Positions 35,859 to 45,414 are shown, numbered from the stretch's first letter. The stretch: DNA of 64,000 nucleotides from Eubacterium sp. AF36-5BH (GCF_003460505.1 NZ_QTVG01000011.1:367-64366); one strand, 5' to 3'. Translations and numbers: made by a program. The notes: a model not told the origin generated them from the letters alone.

Positions 35859-36664
35859 TAAGGTGTTTAAAAACAGATTTATACAGAGCATTATTTAATT
35901 TTAAATTTGTAATTATTGTTCTATGTATAGCTATAATTCCTTTTCTTGGAGCAAGTGGAACAGGTGGAATAGATCTTTCAATATTAGCAAAGGGTGATTC
36001 GATTTTTGATTGCTTGTATTATGCCTTGGTTATGAGTCATTTTGGAATAATGGTATTTATATTTACTGCATTGACATTTTCTGATTGTCTGTGTGATGAT
36101 TTAAATTACAAAAATTATTTATACAGTGTCACCCGAAGTGGAAAAAATACATACATTCTTTCAAAAATTATTACTGTAGTAGTATCAGTAATTGTGTCAT
36201 TTATGTTAGGAATGATATTGTATGCCTTTATGTCAAAAACGTTCTTCAGATTTAATTGGTACAAGACAGGTGCTGATAATTTTGTATTAAGTGATTTGAT
36301 GGATTCTAATCTGTTTAAAGGTTTAGTGGAAGAAAAGAAATACGTGACCATATTTATGATTATGATATTGTTTCAGTCGCTTTTATATTGTATTACTTCA
36401 TTATGCTCTATGTTGGCTTCGTTATACATTAAGAACAGGCTATTAGTTTTATGTGTTCCGTGCATATTAATAACAGTAGGAAACTATATTATGATAGAAC
36501 TGATTCCCAATTTTCCAGGTTATATATATGTGTATATGATAAATAGTTTTCAACAGAAAACATGGGTGGAATTAATAGTGCAGATAATAGCACCGACGTT
36601 GGGAATAATAATAGTTTTGGGAATGCTAATAACAATAAAATTTAGGAGGAATATAGTTGATTAA
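35855..36664 (+). CDS. ABC-2 type permease subunit 1
   Basis: 269 residues with six hydrophobic segments and no nucleotide-binding motif: FVIIVLCIAIIPFLG near the start, FGIMVFIFTALTF, a VVSVIVSFMLGMILYAFM pair and a final LGIIIVLGMLITI. Layout and neighbours fit the membrane half of an ABC exporter or immunity-type transporter. The start overlaps the lipoprotein stop and the end overlaps the next gene by eight bases, so translation is coupled. Confidence 0.8.
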   Translation: MIRCLKTDLYRALFNFKFVIIVLCIAIIPFLGASGTGGIDLSILAKGDSIFDCLYYALVMSHFGIMVFIFTALTFSDCLCDDLNYKNYLYSVTRSGKNTYILSKIITVVVSVIVSFMLGMILYAFMSKTFFRFNWYKTGADNFVLSDLMDSNLFKGLVEEKKYVTIFMIMILFQSLLYCITSLCSMLASLYIKNRLLVLCVPCILITVGNYIMIELIPNFPGYIYVYMINSFQQKTWVELIVQIIAPTLGIIIVLGMLITIKFRRNIVD

Positions 36665-37529
36665 CAAAATTAATTATGCAAAACATATATTTTATTCGTT
36701 AGAGGATAAAATTTTCACATCCCGTGCATTATCAACATTAGTCTTACTTTTTATATATAATTTTGTCTTTGCAATACCATTACTTAATATGGCAAAAGAT
36801 GTAGGATATGATATTAATGTTACAGTTTTACCAATGTACCTATATGATTTTGAGTATGACTGTGGATTTATAGCAATAATGTTATATTTCTTCTCTGGAG
36901 TACCTTTTTTAAAGTCTTCAGAAATGTATTGTATTATTAGGGAAGGAAAGTCATACTGGGCAATTAAACAAATTATACATATAGTTGCTATGTCATTTGT
37001 TTTTATTGTTATGGCAGCAGTTACAAGTATAATGCCATTCTTAATAAGAGGAGACATCAATAATCAATGGGGAAAAATAGCATATACATTGTCATTGACA
37101 GATAAGAATCTAGAGTACGATTGCGTAAAGTTTCCAAGCAGTATATTAAATAAATATACTCCATGGGAAAGCTTAATTGTATGTGCATTGTTTGTAATGG
37201 TGATAGTTATGTTTATGGGAATTTTAATGTTTACGTTTAGTCTGGTTTTTAATAGAGTAATAGGAATTTGTATGGGAGCATGTTTTGAAATACTAATGAT
37301 AGTAGCATACAATCTAAGAATTGCTATAGGAGTACTTGTATATGTTTCTCCATGCTCATGGCTTGATATTACAGTATTAGGAAAACAAAAATCGGATTTT
37401 GACTATTCTCTGGGAACACCTACAATGTCACAATGTCTTATAGAATTAATAATAGCAATGGTATTTTTTAGCATAGTAAGCGTTATTAGAATAAATAGAA
37501 TGAGTTTGAATTATACAAATGAGGATTAA
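36657..37529 (+). CDS. ABC-2 type permease subunit 2
   Basis: 290 residues starting at TTG behind TTAGGAGGA. Six hydrophobic stretches are seen, including LSTLVLLFIYNFVFAIPLL and FVMVIVMFMGILMF. It is not obviously similar to subunit 1 in sequence but has the same topology, suggesting a heterodimeric channel. The reading frame overlaps the next gene's open frame, but that gene's best start lies 80 bases further on. Confidence 0.78.
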   Translation: MINKINYAKHIFYSLEDKIFTSRALSTLVLLFIYNFVFAIPLLNMAKDVGYDINVTVLPMYLYDFEYDCGFIAIMLYFFSGVPFLKSSEMYCIIREGKSYWAIKQIIHIVAMSFVFIVMAAVTSIMPFLIRGDINNQWGKIAYTLSLTDKNLEYDCVKFPSSILNKYTPWESLIVCALFVMVIVMFMGILMFTFSLVFNRVIGICMGACFEILMIVAYNLRIAIGVLVYVSPCSWLDITVLGKQKSDFDYSLGTPTMSQCLIELIIAMVFFSIVSVIRINRMSLNYTNED

Positions 37530-37608
37530 AAGCTATGGGAATTTCGGAAATATGAATTATTTGTATAAATTCAAACAAAATATTTTAAGAAATAAGATGG
37601 AGGTAGAA

Positions 37609-38253
37609 ATGTCACAAGTTACTATAAAGGTAGATAATGCTGTAAAGAAATTTGACAAATATACAGTTCTTGACCATGTGAACATCACATGTAACAAAGG
37701 TGAAATATGTGGAATTGTTGGTAGAAACGGCTCGGGAAAAACAGTTCTGTTTAAAAGTATTTGTGGGTTTGTCAAATTAAATGAAGGAACCATTACAGTA
37801 AATGGTAAGGTAATGGGAAAGGATATGAAAGTTCTGAAAAAGGCAGGTATTATAATAGAAGAACCGGGTTTTTTGCGAAATAAAAGTGGTATGAAGAATT
37901 TAGAATACTTATATATGATTAATAATAAAAGGGATAAGAAATACTTAAGAAGCGTTATGGAAAATGTGGGTTTAGATCCTTATAGCAGAAAAAAAGTAGG
38001 TAAGTATTCTTTAGGAATGCGACAGCGTTTAGCCATTGCACAGGCAACAATGGAGGATCAGGATATCATAATTCTTGATGAACCAATGAACGGACTTGAT
38101 AACCATGGGGTTCAGGAAGTAAGAGAATATCTGTTACAGCTAAAGAAACAGGGGAAGACCATTTTAATTGCCAGTCATAATAGAGAAGACATAGATGTAC
38201 TATGCGATAAGGTTTATGAAATGGATAATGGAAGAGTTATAAGTGAAAAATAA
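37609..38253 (+). CDS. ABC transporter ATP-binding subunit
   Basis: 214 residues from ATG at 37609, which has GATGGAGGT in front. The same frame is open to 37519, inside the previous gene, without a ribosome binding site. Walker A GRNGSGKT, signature YSLGMRQRLAIAQA, Walker B IIILDEPMNGLD and the switch His in ASHNRED are all intact. It supplies energy to the two permeases upstream. Together with the secreted protein and lipoprotein it forms an operon probably switched on by the LytTR system. Confidence 0.92.
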   Translation: MSQVTIKVDNAVKKFDKYTVLDHVNITCNKGEICGIVGRNGSGKTVLFKSICGFVKLNEGTITVNGKVMGKDMKVLKKAGIIIEEPGFLRNKSGMKNLEYLYMINNKRDKKYLRSVMENVGLDPYSRKKVGKYSLGMRQRLAIAQATMEDQDIIILDEPMNGLDNHGVQEVREYLLQLKKQGKTILIASHNREDIDVLCDKVYEMDNGRVISEK

Positions 38254-38379
38254 AAAACTATAGAAAATAAAAAATTCTAAAAGCAAAAGAAAAGTTCAGA
38301 AATGAAAGGAATAAAAATTCTAAAAGCAAATTGAAAGTTGAAAAAGTATGTTAAAAAATAAATAGGAAGAAGAATATAT

Positions 38380-38422
38380 ATAAAATCCTTTATAAGTACA
38401 TAAAGGATTTTATATTTTTTTT
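38380..38422 (+). terminator. terminator of the ABC operon
   Basis: ATAAAATCCTTTA at 38380-38392 pairs with TAAAGGATTTTAT at 38401-38413, followed by nine T residues. Confidence 0.92.
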
Positions 38423-38477
38423 TATTACCACAAATTATTATAATATATGCGAAAAAAATAAGAAAAAAGGAGAATAT

Positions 38478-38492
38478 TGTGGTAAAACCACA
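38478..38492 (+). promoter_or_regulatory. hairpin and twin start sites before the surface-protein gene
   Basis: TGTGGT-AAA-ACCACA forms a small hairpin one base before the CAGGAGG ribosome binding site of the ATG at 38506. An in-frame GTG at 38479 lies inside the stem and has its own AAGGAG. The two starts differ by nine residues (MVKPHQEVV). Folding could hide one start or the other. Confidence 0.45.
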
Positions 38493-38505
38493 CCAGGAGG
38501 TTGTT

Positions 38506-41500
38506 ATGGGTAAGGCTAAATTAAATAAGAAATTGACATCACTAATATTGATTTTAGCATTAGTTGCAACTATTATTCCAACTAGTGTCTATGGAAATCT
38601 ATTGGTGAGCAAAAACACAAAGACATTAAAGACTGCCAAAGCTGTAAGAATGGCAGCAGTAGACAGCGCTGCAGGAGGAAGTGAGGCAGCAGATGAAGCT
38701 TATATTAGTAAGCTTGCAATTATTAGTAAGAATGGAACAGTTTGGGGTGAAGGAATTGAAACAGGAACTCCAAAATTCGACGAGAATGATGAAAGAGGAA
38801 ATGATTCATCAAAAAGTAATGACAGAGTAAGATCTTACGATTCTATAACCTATAATGTGGCAACAGAAATTCAATCAAGAAACAACAAGACATTTGCGGA
38901 AGGCAGAGTAGGTTACAAGGTAACTGTTGATGACGATGATGAAATACAACTAGGAATTTCATCAATGGGTTGGGTCGAAGATTTAGAGACTAAAAAAGAA
39001 AATGGTAAAAAAATATATACTTTTTATAGAAACCTTCCAACTACTAATGGGGCTGCTATTCCGGGAGGATGTACAGTACCTATTGTATTAGAAGTAGGTG
39101 GAAAAGGCGAAGGAGATATTGTTCAGCCAACTATAGAGTCATGGGTTGAAGGATATAAGGAAACAGTACAGATTGTACCAGATGAAGTAAAGGTAACATC
39201 AGTGCCAAAGTATAATATCCAATTAGTAAAGGGAACATGTAGTCAGAGAGGAACATTTGATTTTTCAACAGCTACATATAACAAGGATAAAAATAAAGTA
39301 GAAGGATATGAAGCAGTATATGGTATTGTTTTACAGTTGAGAAATGATGATTATGATAAGGGAATTAAAGGAGTGGAACTTCCAAAGGGTGATATAACAT
39401 TCGATGTGGATTTCAACTCTACATTTTTTCCAACAGGTGGAACATTACAAAATATAACAGAGACATATACACCATTATTATTTTCAACAGATGAAAACAA
39501 AAATGATGCTTTGTCTGTAAAGAACATACCGGCAAGTAATGATGCCGGAGACACAGGATGTTATAACAGTGGAATTTGGAGTGCAGTTCAAAATGGTAGT
39601 AAAATATCTTTTACAGTAAAAGACTATAAGATTGATATGTCACAATTTCCAAAACATGATTTGGCCAATTCAAATCAATATAATATGAGTGACGGTAAAG
39701 TTGCCATTGGATGTTTTGCATCATGCAGAATGAAGGTCATTCAGCCAACAACAACAGTTGATGGTTCGGTTAAAATTGAGGATGAATATAATAGTAAAAC
39801 AGGTGAAGTTCAAATAAATGCTACAGTAGACAATATGAAAGCTGTTGGCGTAAGTGATACGGAAACTACTAAACAGACAGTTACAACAGATGATAATCAG
39901 TCATTTGAACGTTCCTTAGTAACAGATGGAAAAAGAAGCCAGATTATTTATTTTAGTTCTAATGTAGAAGGTCATATACATTATGGCACAGATGAAGAAA
40001 GAGACAAAAATATTAATGATGGTTCAGATGCGTTAACTGTTGGCAGTAAATTTGCGTATACAATTGCCTATGCTGAAAAGGAAGTTAGTCAGAGCAATAT
40101 AAATGGACATTCAATCGCAGTTAATCAGTTAGTTAAATTTGATGACAGTGCTATTGAGTTTAATATGGATAGGCAGGCTAATGCAATGTCAGGAAGAAGT
40201 GGCTCATTTGTTTATAACGCTGTTTTTGCGGCGAAGCCTGACAAAACAGGTTGGAATCATAAAGGATTAAAACCGGATGAAGAAGGCTATGATGACGAAA
40301 TGCTCGATACAAAAGAGGAAGATTTGGTTTATTTTACTTCTTTGGAGGAGCTGGAAAATCACGGATATACATGTGTGGGAATGCTATATGAATGGCGTGG
40401 ATGTAATACCGGTACAAAAGATACATCTATTGAAACACAGGGATTTATCCAAATAAAGAAAAATTTTGACATAACAAAATATGCCTATGGAATTACAGCT
40501 ACAACTAATGCTTGGCTTATAAGCGATTATGCAGATACTGTAAGTTTTGAAGAAGGAAAAGAAGAGGAAACTTTAAAAAAATGGTATCAGTATGCAGTTT
40601 CATCTACAAATCGTTATATGCAGGGAACAGGAGCACCAACACAAGAACATACAGTTGATCTTGATCCCGGAAGAGGATACGTTAAGGCAAAATATGATGA
40701 AACAGGATATATTGGTGGCGAAAAAAATAGTTGGCCACTTGGGGACAGTGTTTACGTTGTTCCATATTATGCTAAGATTTCAAAACAGGTTGAACAGACA
40801 AACAAAACAGAAAGAAAATCAATTTATACATTAGATAATGGCGAACGATATGTTGACTTTGTTTTGGCAAGTCAGTTAGAATTTGCACAGGATGTAACTG
40901 TACCTGATGATTTTACAACAAATGTTTACATTACTGACATATTGCCTAAAGGCTTAACGTATGTTGAAGGAAGCTCGAAATATGGAGGAACATATAAAGA
41001 AAATACACCTAGTGCAGGAACAGTGACAGGTGGAGATAATATTGAACCTGAATCAATTACTAAAAACATAGACGGTACAACTACATTAAAGTGGAAAATA
41101 CCTAATCAGAAAGTGACAAATGGTGATCTTCCTTCACTTCACTATAGTTGTAAAATAGGTGATGAAGAAAATCCGGAAAATGATGTGACAAATAATGCAA
41201 CATTAACAAATGTTGCTAAGATTTCTACAGATGAAGATAAGAGAAAACAGGCAGCAGAACTTGGCAATTTATCAACAGCCGGAATTTCAATTGTAAAATT
41301 ATCATCATTTAATATTACAAAAACAGGCACAAAAAATCTTGAAAGATTTGGAACTGCAAATTACAAAATGGTCATTAATAATTCAGGAAATACTGCAACG
41401 GATAATGTTTATGCTGTAGACTCAATGCCTGTAGATGGTGTTAATGGAACCGTTATGAAGGGTAGTTACAAAATTCTTTCAATGAAGATTAATATAAACA

Positions 41501-42945
41501 AAATTAAAGATATAAATGATGTAAAAGTGTATTATACAAATGATAAGACATTTGCAGGAAAGTATGCAAGCCAGATTACATTAGAGCAGGTTAAGCAGTG
41601 GTCTGTAGCAACAATTGATAAGACAACAGGTGAAATAACAGGAGAAGGGTTAACAAATGGATGGCCTGCAGCGTGGGCATTTGTAGATGATTCTCTCAAA
41701 GCTATGAGCTCTTCTATAATTGATATGACTTATAGTTTGGATGATGCAGCGGCAAATGATGTTTTATTTAACAGTTATTCTCAGGAAACATTAGTCAGTA
41801 CAGCTATGAGTAAGGTTTATGATCGTTCTTTAGAAGGTAAGGTATTTATTGATAAGAACAAAGATGGAATTTTCAACAATGATGACATCGAAGTAAAGAA
41901 CACAAAGGTTATTCTTTATAAAAAAGATGGTACAAAGGTTGCAGAACAGTTAACCGATGAAAATGGAAATTACAAATTTGAAAAATTAGAAGCTGGAGAA
42001 TATTATGTTGATTTCGAATCAACAGAGGATGTTGATTTGTCAAAGTATAAGGTAACAAATCAGTTTGCACAGGATGATGATAAGAAGGGACATGATGATT
42101 CTAAGGCAGAAGGTGAAAGTAATACTGAAACCGGCAAACTTAATAAAGCTAAAATAACAGAAATAACCTTACCAACAATTGATGAAATGGTTGAACAAAA
42201 TATTACTCATGCAGAAGTTAAGTATCAGAATTTAGGTTTACTAGATACAAGCACTGAGACAACACCACAGGTGACAACGCCTAAGGATACAACACCGGCG
42301 TCAACAACAAAAGAAACAACACCACAGACAACAACGCCTAAAGACACAACACCGGCGTCAACAACAAAAGAAACAACACCACAGGCAACAACGCCTAAGG
42401 ATACAACACCGGCGTCAACAACAAAAGAAACGACACCACAGGCAACAACGCCTAAGGACACAACACCGGTGTCAACAACAAAAGAAACAACGCCACAGAC
42501 AACAACGCCTAAGGATACAACACCGGCGTCAACAACAAAAGAAACGACACCACAGGCAACAACGCCTAAGGATACAACACCAGTGACAACACCACAGGCA
42601 ATATCTGAAACGTCTAGTGAAAAAACAGGTGTTACAACAACTGCTGGAGAAACAAATAAAAAAACAACAAAGAAAAATAAAGGTAAAAAGACAACCAAGA
42701 AGTCACAGAGAGCCACATCAAAGAGTGGAAGTGAAAATGGTAGTTTAAATAAGAACAACAATGCTAAAGGCAAAAACAACAAAAATAATAACAATAATAG
42801 TGGAAATGAAAGTTCTTCAAATAGTGGTTCATTAAATACTGCTCAAACAGGAGAAGCATCAAACATTCTTTGGTTTATTGGAATCTTTGCATTAGCATTA
42901 GGTGCATACATTTTTTATGCATCAAGAAGAAAAGCTAACAAATAA
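38506..42945 (+). CDS. cell-wall anchored surface protein with TAQTG sorting signal
   Basis: 1,479 residues from ATG at 38506; GTG at 38479 is the alternative. A signal peptide leads (LTSLILILALVATIIPTSVYG). The large body (about 60-1100) shows DUF11/isopeptide-like Ig folds: VTVPDDFTTNVYITDILPKG and GNTATDNVYAVDSMP. An SdrD_B-like domain is at 1107-1172 (GKVFIDKNKDGIFNNDDIEV, then DENGNYKFEKLEAGEYYVDF). Nearly six 19-residue Thr/Pro repeats (ETTPQATTPKDTTPASTTK type, 1251-1364), a basic Lys/Asn/Ser stretch and a sorting signal follow. The signal is NTAQTGE at 1444-1450, a membrane segment (ILWFIGIFALALGAYIFYA) and SRRKANK. TAQTG departs from LPXTG. A sortase gene lies immediately downstream and is the likely partner. 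Confidence 0.85.
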   Translation: MGKAKLNKKLTSLILILALVATIIPTSVYGNLLVSKNTKTLKTAKAVRMAAVDSAAGGSEAADEAYISKLAIISKNGTVWGEGIETGTPKFDENDERGNDSSKSNDRVRSYDSITYNVATEIQSRNNKTFAEGRVGYKVTVDDDDEIQLGISSMGWVEDLETKKENGKKIYTFYRNLPTTNGAAIPGGCTVPIVLEVGGKGEGDIVQPTIESWVEGYKETVQIVPDEVKVTSVPKYNIQLVKGTCSQRGTFDFSTATYNKDKNKVEGYEAVYGIVLQLRNDDYDKGIKGVELPKGDITFDVDFNSTFFPTGGTLQNITETYTPLLFSTDENKNDALSVKNIPASNDAGDTGCYNSGIWSAVQNGSKISFTVKDYKIDMSQFPKHDLANSNQYNMSDGKVAIGCFASCRMKVIQPTTTVDGSVKIEDEYNSKTGEVQINATVDNMKAVGVSDTETTKQTVTTDDNQSFERSLVTDGKRSQIIYFSSNVEGHIHYGTDEERDKNINDGSDALTVGSKFAYTIAYAEKEVSQSNINGHSIAVNQLVKFDDSAIEFNMDRQANAMSGRSGSFVYNAVFAAKPDKTGWNHKGLKPDEEGYDDEMLDTKEEDLVYFTSLEELENHGYTCVGMLYEWRGCNTGTKDTSIETQGFIQIKKNFDITKYAYGITATTNAWLISDYADTVSFEEGKEEETLKKWYQYAVSSTNRYMQGTGAPTQEHTVDLDPGRGYVKAKYDETGYIGGEKNSWPLGDSVYVVPYYAKISKQVEQTNKTERKSIYTLDNGERYVDFVLASQLEFAQDVTVPDDFTTNVYITDILPKGLTYVEGSSKYGGTYKENTPSAGTVTGGDNIEPESITKNIDGTTTLKWKIPNQKVTNGDLPSLHYSCKIGDEENPENDVTNNATLTNVAKISTDEDKRKQAAELGNLSTAGISIVKLSSFNITKTGTKNLERFGTANYKMVINNSGNTATDNVYAVDSMPVDGVNGTVMKGSYKILSMKININKIKDINDVKVYYTNDKTFAGKYASQITLEQVKQWSVATIDKTTGEITGEGLTNGWPAAWAFVDDSLKAMSSSIIDMTYSLDDAAANDVLFNSYSQETLVSTAMSKVYDRSLEGKVFIDKNKDGIFNNDDIEVKNTKVILYKKDGTKVAEQLTDENGNYKFEKLEAGEYYVDFESTEDVDLSKYKVTNQFAQDDDKKGHDDSKAEGESNTETGKLNKAKITEITLPTIDEMVEQNITHAEVKYQNLGLLDTSTETTPQVTTPKDTTPASTTKETTPQTTTPKDTTPASTTKETTPQATTPKDTTPASTTKETTPQATTPKDTTPVSTTKETTPQTTTPKDTTPASTTKETTPQATTPKDTTPVTTPQAISETSSEKTGVTTTAGETNKKTTKKNKGKKTTKKSQRATSKSGSENGSLNKNNNAKGKNNKNNNNNSGNESSSNSGSLNTAQTGEASNILWFIGIFALALGAYIFYASRRKANK
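42256..42597 (+). repeat. 57-base minisatellite encoding Thr/Pro repeats
   Basis: Six tandem units of 57 bases (19 residues each) inside the surface-protein gene. The last unit is only partly conserved. Units differ at one Gln-x position (V/T/A) and one A/V position. Confidence 0.88.
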
Positions 42946-42974
42946 TTAAATACTCCTTTATAAATTTTGAGAGA

Positions 42975-43016
42975 TGCTCTGACTAATACTTATCATGTAT
43001 TAGCCAGGGCGTTTTT
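42975..43016 (+). terminator. terminator between surface protein and sortase
   Basis: GCTCTGACTAATAC at 42975-42988 pairs, with a few G-U pairs and one mismatch, to GTATTAGCCAGGGC at 42997-43010, followed by GTTTTT. The sortase may depend on read-through or its own promoter. Confidence 0.8.
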
Positions 43017-43204
43017 GTGTAATAAGAAATTCCTCTGCAAATTATTATTATAAAAAACCTTCCACTAGGGAGGCATCCTGATGCGAAAAGAAAGTAAAAT
43101 GCTTATCCAACAATTTTATAATTGAAAATATGCATATTGAAAAAAAATCAGATAAATGTAAAATTAAAAGAGCAAAAGCAATTATACAGGTAAAGGAAAC
43201 AATA

Positions 43205-43954
43205 ATGCAAAAAGTTAAAGATAAAATAATCCCCATAATATTAATAGCAATAATGGCTGTTAGTGGCTATAAAATAGTAACGTACTTTTATCAGGCTCAT
43301 GAACAGAAGAAAATTTTTACGTCAATTGAGAAAAAAATAGACAATAATCAGAAGGGGTTGGTAAAGGCTAAGGGAAATAATATTCAAAAGAAATATGCAA
43401 AGTTATACGAGGAAAACAGCGACTTTGTAGGATGGATAAAAATTAAAGGTACAAAAATCAATTATCCTGTTATGAAGACTACAAAACCCTATGATTTTTA
43501 TTTAATGCACAATTTCAAAAAAGAGGACTCAATATATGGAACACCATTTGTAGGAGAAAAGTGTTCTGTTGATCCTATGGATTTTAATACTATAATTTAT
43601 GGTCATCATATGAAAAACGGAACAATGTTCTCTGATTTGATAAAATACAAAAATGTGGATTTTTACAAGGAACACAAGTATGTGCAATTTGATACAATAA
43701 AAGACAGCGGGAAATATTTGGTGGTATACGCATTTGTTTCGGAAGTAAATGTAAAAAAATCCTTTGAGTATTACAACGTGGCATATTGGTCAGGTAAAAA
43801 GAAAATAAATAAATATATTAATGAAATTTCTAAACGAAGTCTTTATAACACTAATGAAAAAATAACTTATAAGGATAAAATAATTTCATTGTCAACTTGC
43901 GAAAATACAAACGAAAATAGCAGAATGGTAATCGTGTGTAAAAAAATAAAATAG
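43205..43954 (+). CDS. class B sortase
   Basis: 249 residues from ATG at 43205, which has AAAGGA eight bases before. An in-frame ATG at 43130 lacks a ribosome binding site and would put 25 charged residues before the membrane anchor. One N-terminal membrane helix (IIPIILIAIMAVSGYKIV) is followed by the transpeptidase domain: DFVGWIKIKGTKINYPVM, YGHHMKNGTMF (catalytic His 134 or 135), and LSTCENTNENSR with C232 and R240. These match class B. The neighbouring surface protein has a TAQTG motif, so this enzyme is probably dedicated to it. Confidence 0.9.
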   Translation: MQKVKDKIIPIILIAIMAVSGYKIVTYFYQAHEQKKIFTSIEKKIDNNQKGLVKAKGNNIQKKYAKLYEENSDFVGWIKIKGTKINYPVMKTTKPYDFYLMHNFKKEDSIYGTPFVGEKCSVDPMDFNTIIYGHHMKNGTMFSDLIKYKNVDFYKEHKYVQFDTIKDSGKYLVVYAFVSEVNVKKSFEYYNVAYWSGKKKINKYINEISKRSLYNTNEKITYKDKIISLSTCENTNENSRMVIVCKKIK

Positions 43955-44156
43955 TATGTTTACATAAATTGTGTGCAAAAAATGAAATAGTAAATTGTAA
44001 TAGTTTTGCAAATGCTATATAATTGACTGTTGGAAATGAAAAAATGAAAACACTGGAAGTAAAAGATTCTCATAAATATTAAGAAGCAAAAACGTGAATT
44101 TTAAACAAGAATAAAAACGCAAGAAATTTGCTTGTACTAAAAGATAAGGATAAAAA

Positions 44157-44708
44157 ATGCAGGAAGTAAAAAAGTGTCATTGGGTTAACGAAAAAAATAA
44201 AAAGTATGTGGAGTATCATGACAAGGAATGGGGCGTACCTATTCATGACGACCAAAAACTTTTTGAAATGCTAATATTAGAAGGGTTTCAGGCAGGCTTG
44301 TCATGGGAATGTGTGCTAAACAAAAGAGAAGCATTCATAGAAGCTTTTGATAATTTTGATCTGGATAAGATTTGCCATTATGATGATGAAAAGTTGGAAG
44401 AATTAAAAAACAACCCAGGCATAATACGAAATAGGTTAAAAATTGCAGCAGCCGTAAAAAACGCAAAAGCATTTAAAAATATTATAAATGAGTTTGGCAG
44501 TTTCAATAATTATATTTGGGGCTTTACAAACAATAAAATAGTATATGAATATGACAAAACTACATCACAATTGTCAGATACTATTTCAAAGGATCTAATA
44601 AAAAGAGGGATGAGTTTTGTTGGAAGCACTATTATTTATTCTTATTTACAGGCAATAGGCATAATAAATTCCCATGAACCAGGTTGCTTTTTGTTTCATG
44701 GAAATTAA
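44157..44708 (+). CDS. tag: DNA-3-methyladenine glycosylase I
   Basis: 183 residues. Base-excision repair enzyme removing 3-methyladenine. It starts KKCHWVNE and has YHDKEWGVP, LEGFQAGLSW and SFVGSTIIYSYLQAIG, the family landmarks. The zinc ligands C7, H21, H173 and C177 are in the expected positions (NSHEPGCF near the end). Typical length. AAGGATAAAAA stands before the ATG. Apparently monocistronic. Confidence 0.96.
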   Translation: MQEVKKCHWVNEKNKKYVEYHDKEWGVPIHDDQKLFEMLILEGFQAGLSWECVLNKREAFIEAFDNFDLDKICHYDDEKLEELKNNPGIIRNRLKIAAAVKNAKAFKNIINEFGSFNNYIWGFTNNKIVYEYDKTTSQLSDTISKDLIKRGMSFVGSTIIYSYLQAIGIINSHEPGCFLFHGN

Positions 44709-44744
44709 AATGAAATCAATACTATAAATGCAAATTAATGCAGG

Positions 44745-44776
44745 TTAATATTAATATAAAATTATATTAATATTAA
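44745..44776. repeat. perfect A/T inverted repeat
   Basis: TTAATATTAATATAA at 44745-44759 and its inverse at 44762-44776 with a two-base loop, between tag and the YbaK gene. It could act as a weak terminator, an operator or a promoter region. Confidence 0.6.
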
Positions 44777-44815
44777 TCTATATAAACAAAGCAAATGAAA
44801 AAGAAGGAATCTAAA

Positions 44816-45292
44816 ATGAAAAAAGAAGAAAAAACAAATGTAATGAGAGTATTAGATAGCAAAAAGATTAAATACAAAAGTCATAACTATGTTGCTACAG
44901 AAGCAATAGCAGGAGATGAGGTGGCGAAAACATTAGGTCAGGATCCAAATGCTGTGTTTAAGACTTTGGTAACAGTGTCAAAATCAAAGAGTTATTATGT
45001 GTTTTTAGTTCCTGTTTCTAAAGAACTTGATTTAAAGAAAGCGGCAAAAGCTGTTGGTGAGAAAAAAATAGAAATGCTTAAATCAAAAGAACTGTTGCCT
45101 CTTACAGGATACATTCATGGAGGATGCTCACCGATTGGAATGAAGAAATTTTTTAAAACAACAATTGATGAAACTGCAAAAAATTACGATACAATTATGT
45201 TTAGCGGTGGAAAGATTGGTTATCAGGTAGAATTGTCTTTAACTGATTTGGAAAATGTTATAAAATTTCAACTGGCAGATATTACAGAATAA
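44816..45292 (+). CDS. ybaK: YbaK/EbsC-type Cys-tRNA(Pro) deacylase
   Basis: 158 residues from ATG at 44816 behind AGAAGGA; an in-frame start at 44795 has no ribosome binding site. The family removes cysteine wrongly attached to tRNA-Pro. Landmarks: LDSKKIKYKSHNY, then AKTLGQDPNAVFKTLV, the GYIHGGCSPIGMKK active-site loop and FSGGKIGYQVELS near the end. Length is as usual for YbaK. Confidence 0.93.
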   Translation: MKKEEKTNVMRVLDSKKIKYKSHNYVATEAIAGDEVAKTLGQDPNAVFKTLVTVSKSKSYYVFLVPVSKELDLKKAAKAVGEKKIEMLKSKELLPLTGYIHGGCSPIGMKKFFKTTIDETAKNYDTIMFSGGKIGYQVELSLTDLENVIKFQLADITE

Positions 45293-45326
45293 TGGCAAAC
45301 AATAGCCTATAAACAACAGCCGGCAA

Positions 45327-45362
45327 AAATCTTAACATTATAGAATTATAATGTTAAGATTT
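45327..45362 (+). terminator. terminator-like hairpin after the YbaK gene
   Basis: A perfect 16-base stem (arms 45327-45342 and 45347-45362) around loop GAAT. The stem is A/T-rich and the T-tail is short. Confidence 0.7.
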
Positions 45363-45414
45363 AGCAGAGATGCGGAATAATTTAAGGAAAATATAAAATA
45401 GAAGAGGAAATGAA

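Noticed and set aside
42225..42794. 189-codon minus-strand frame opposite the Thr/Pro repeats
   Set aside because: It mirrors the minisatellite and yields a Val/Ser/Gly repeat without a start signal.
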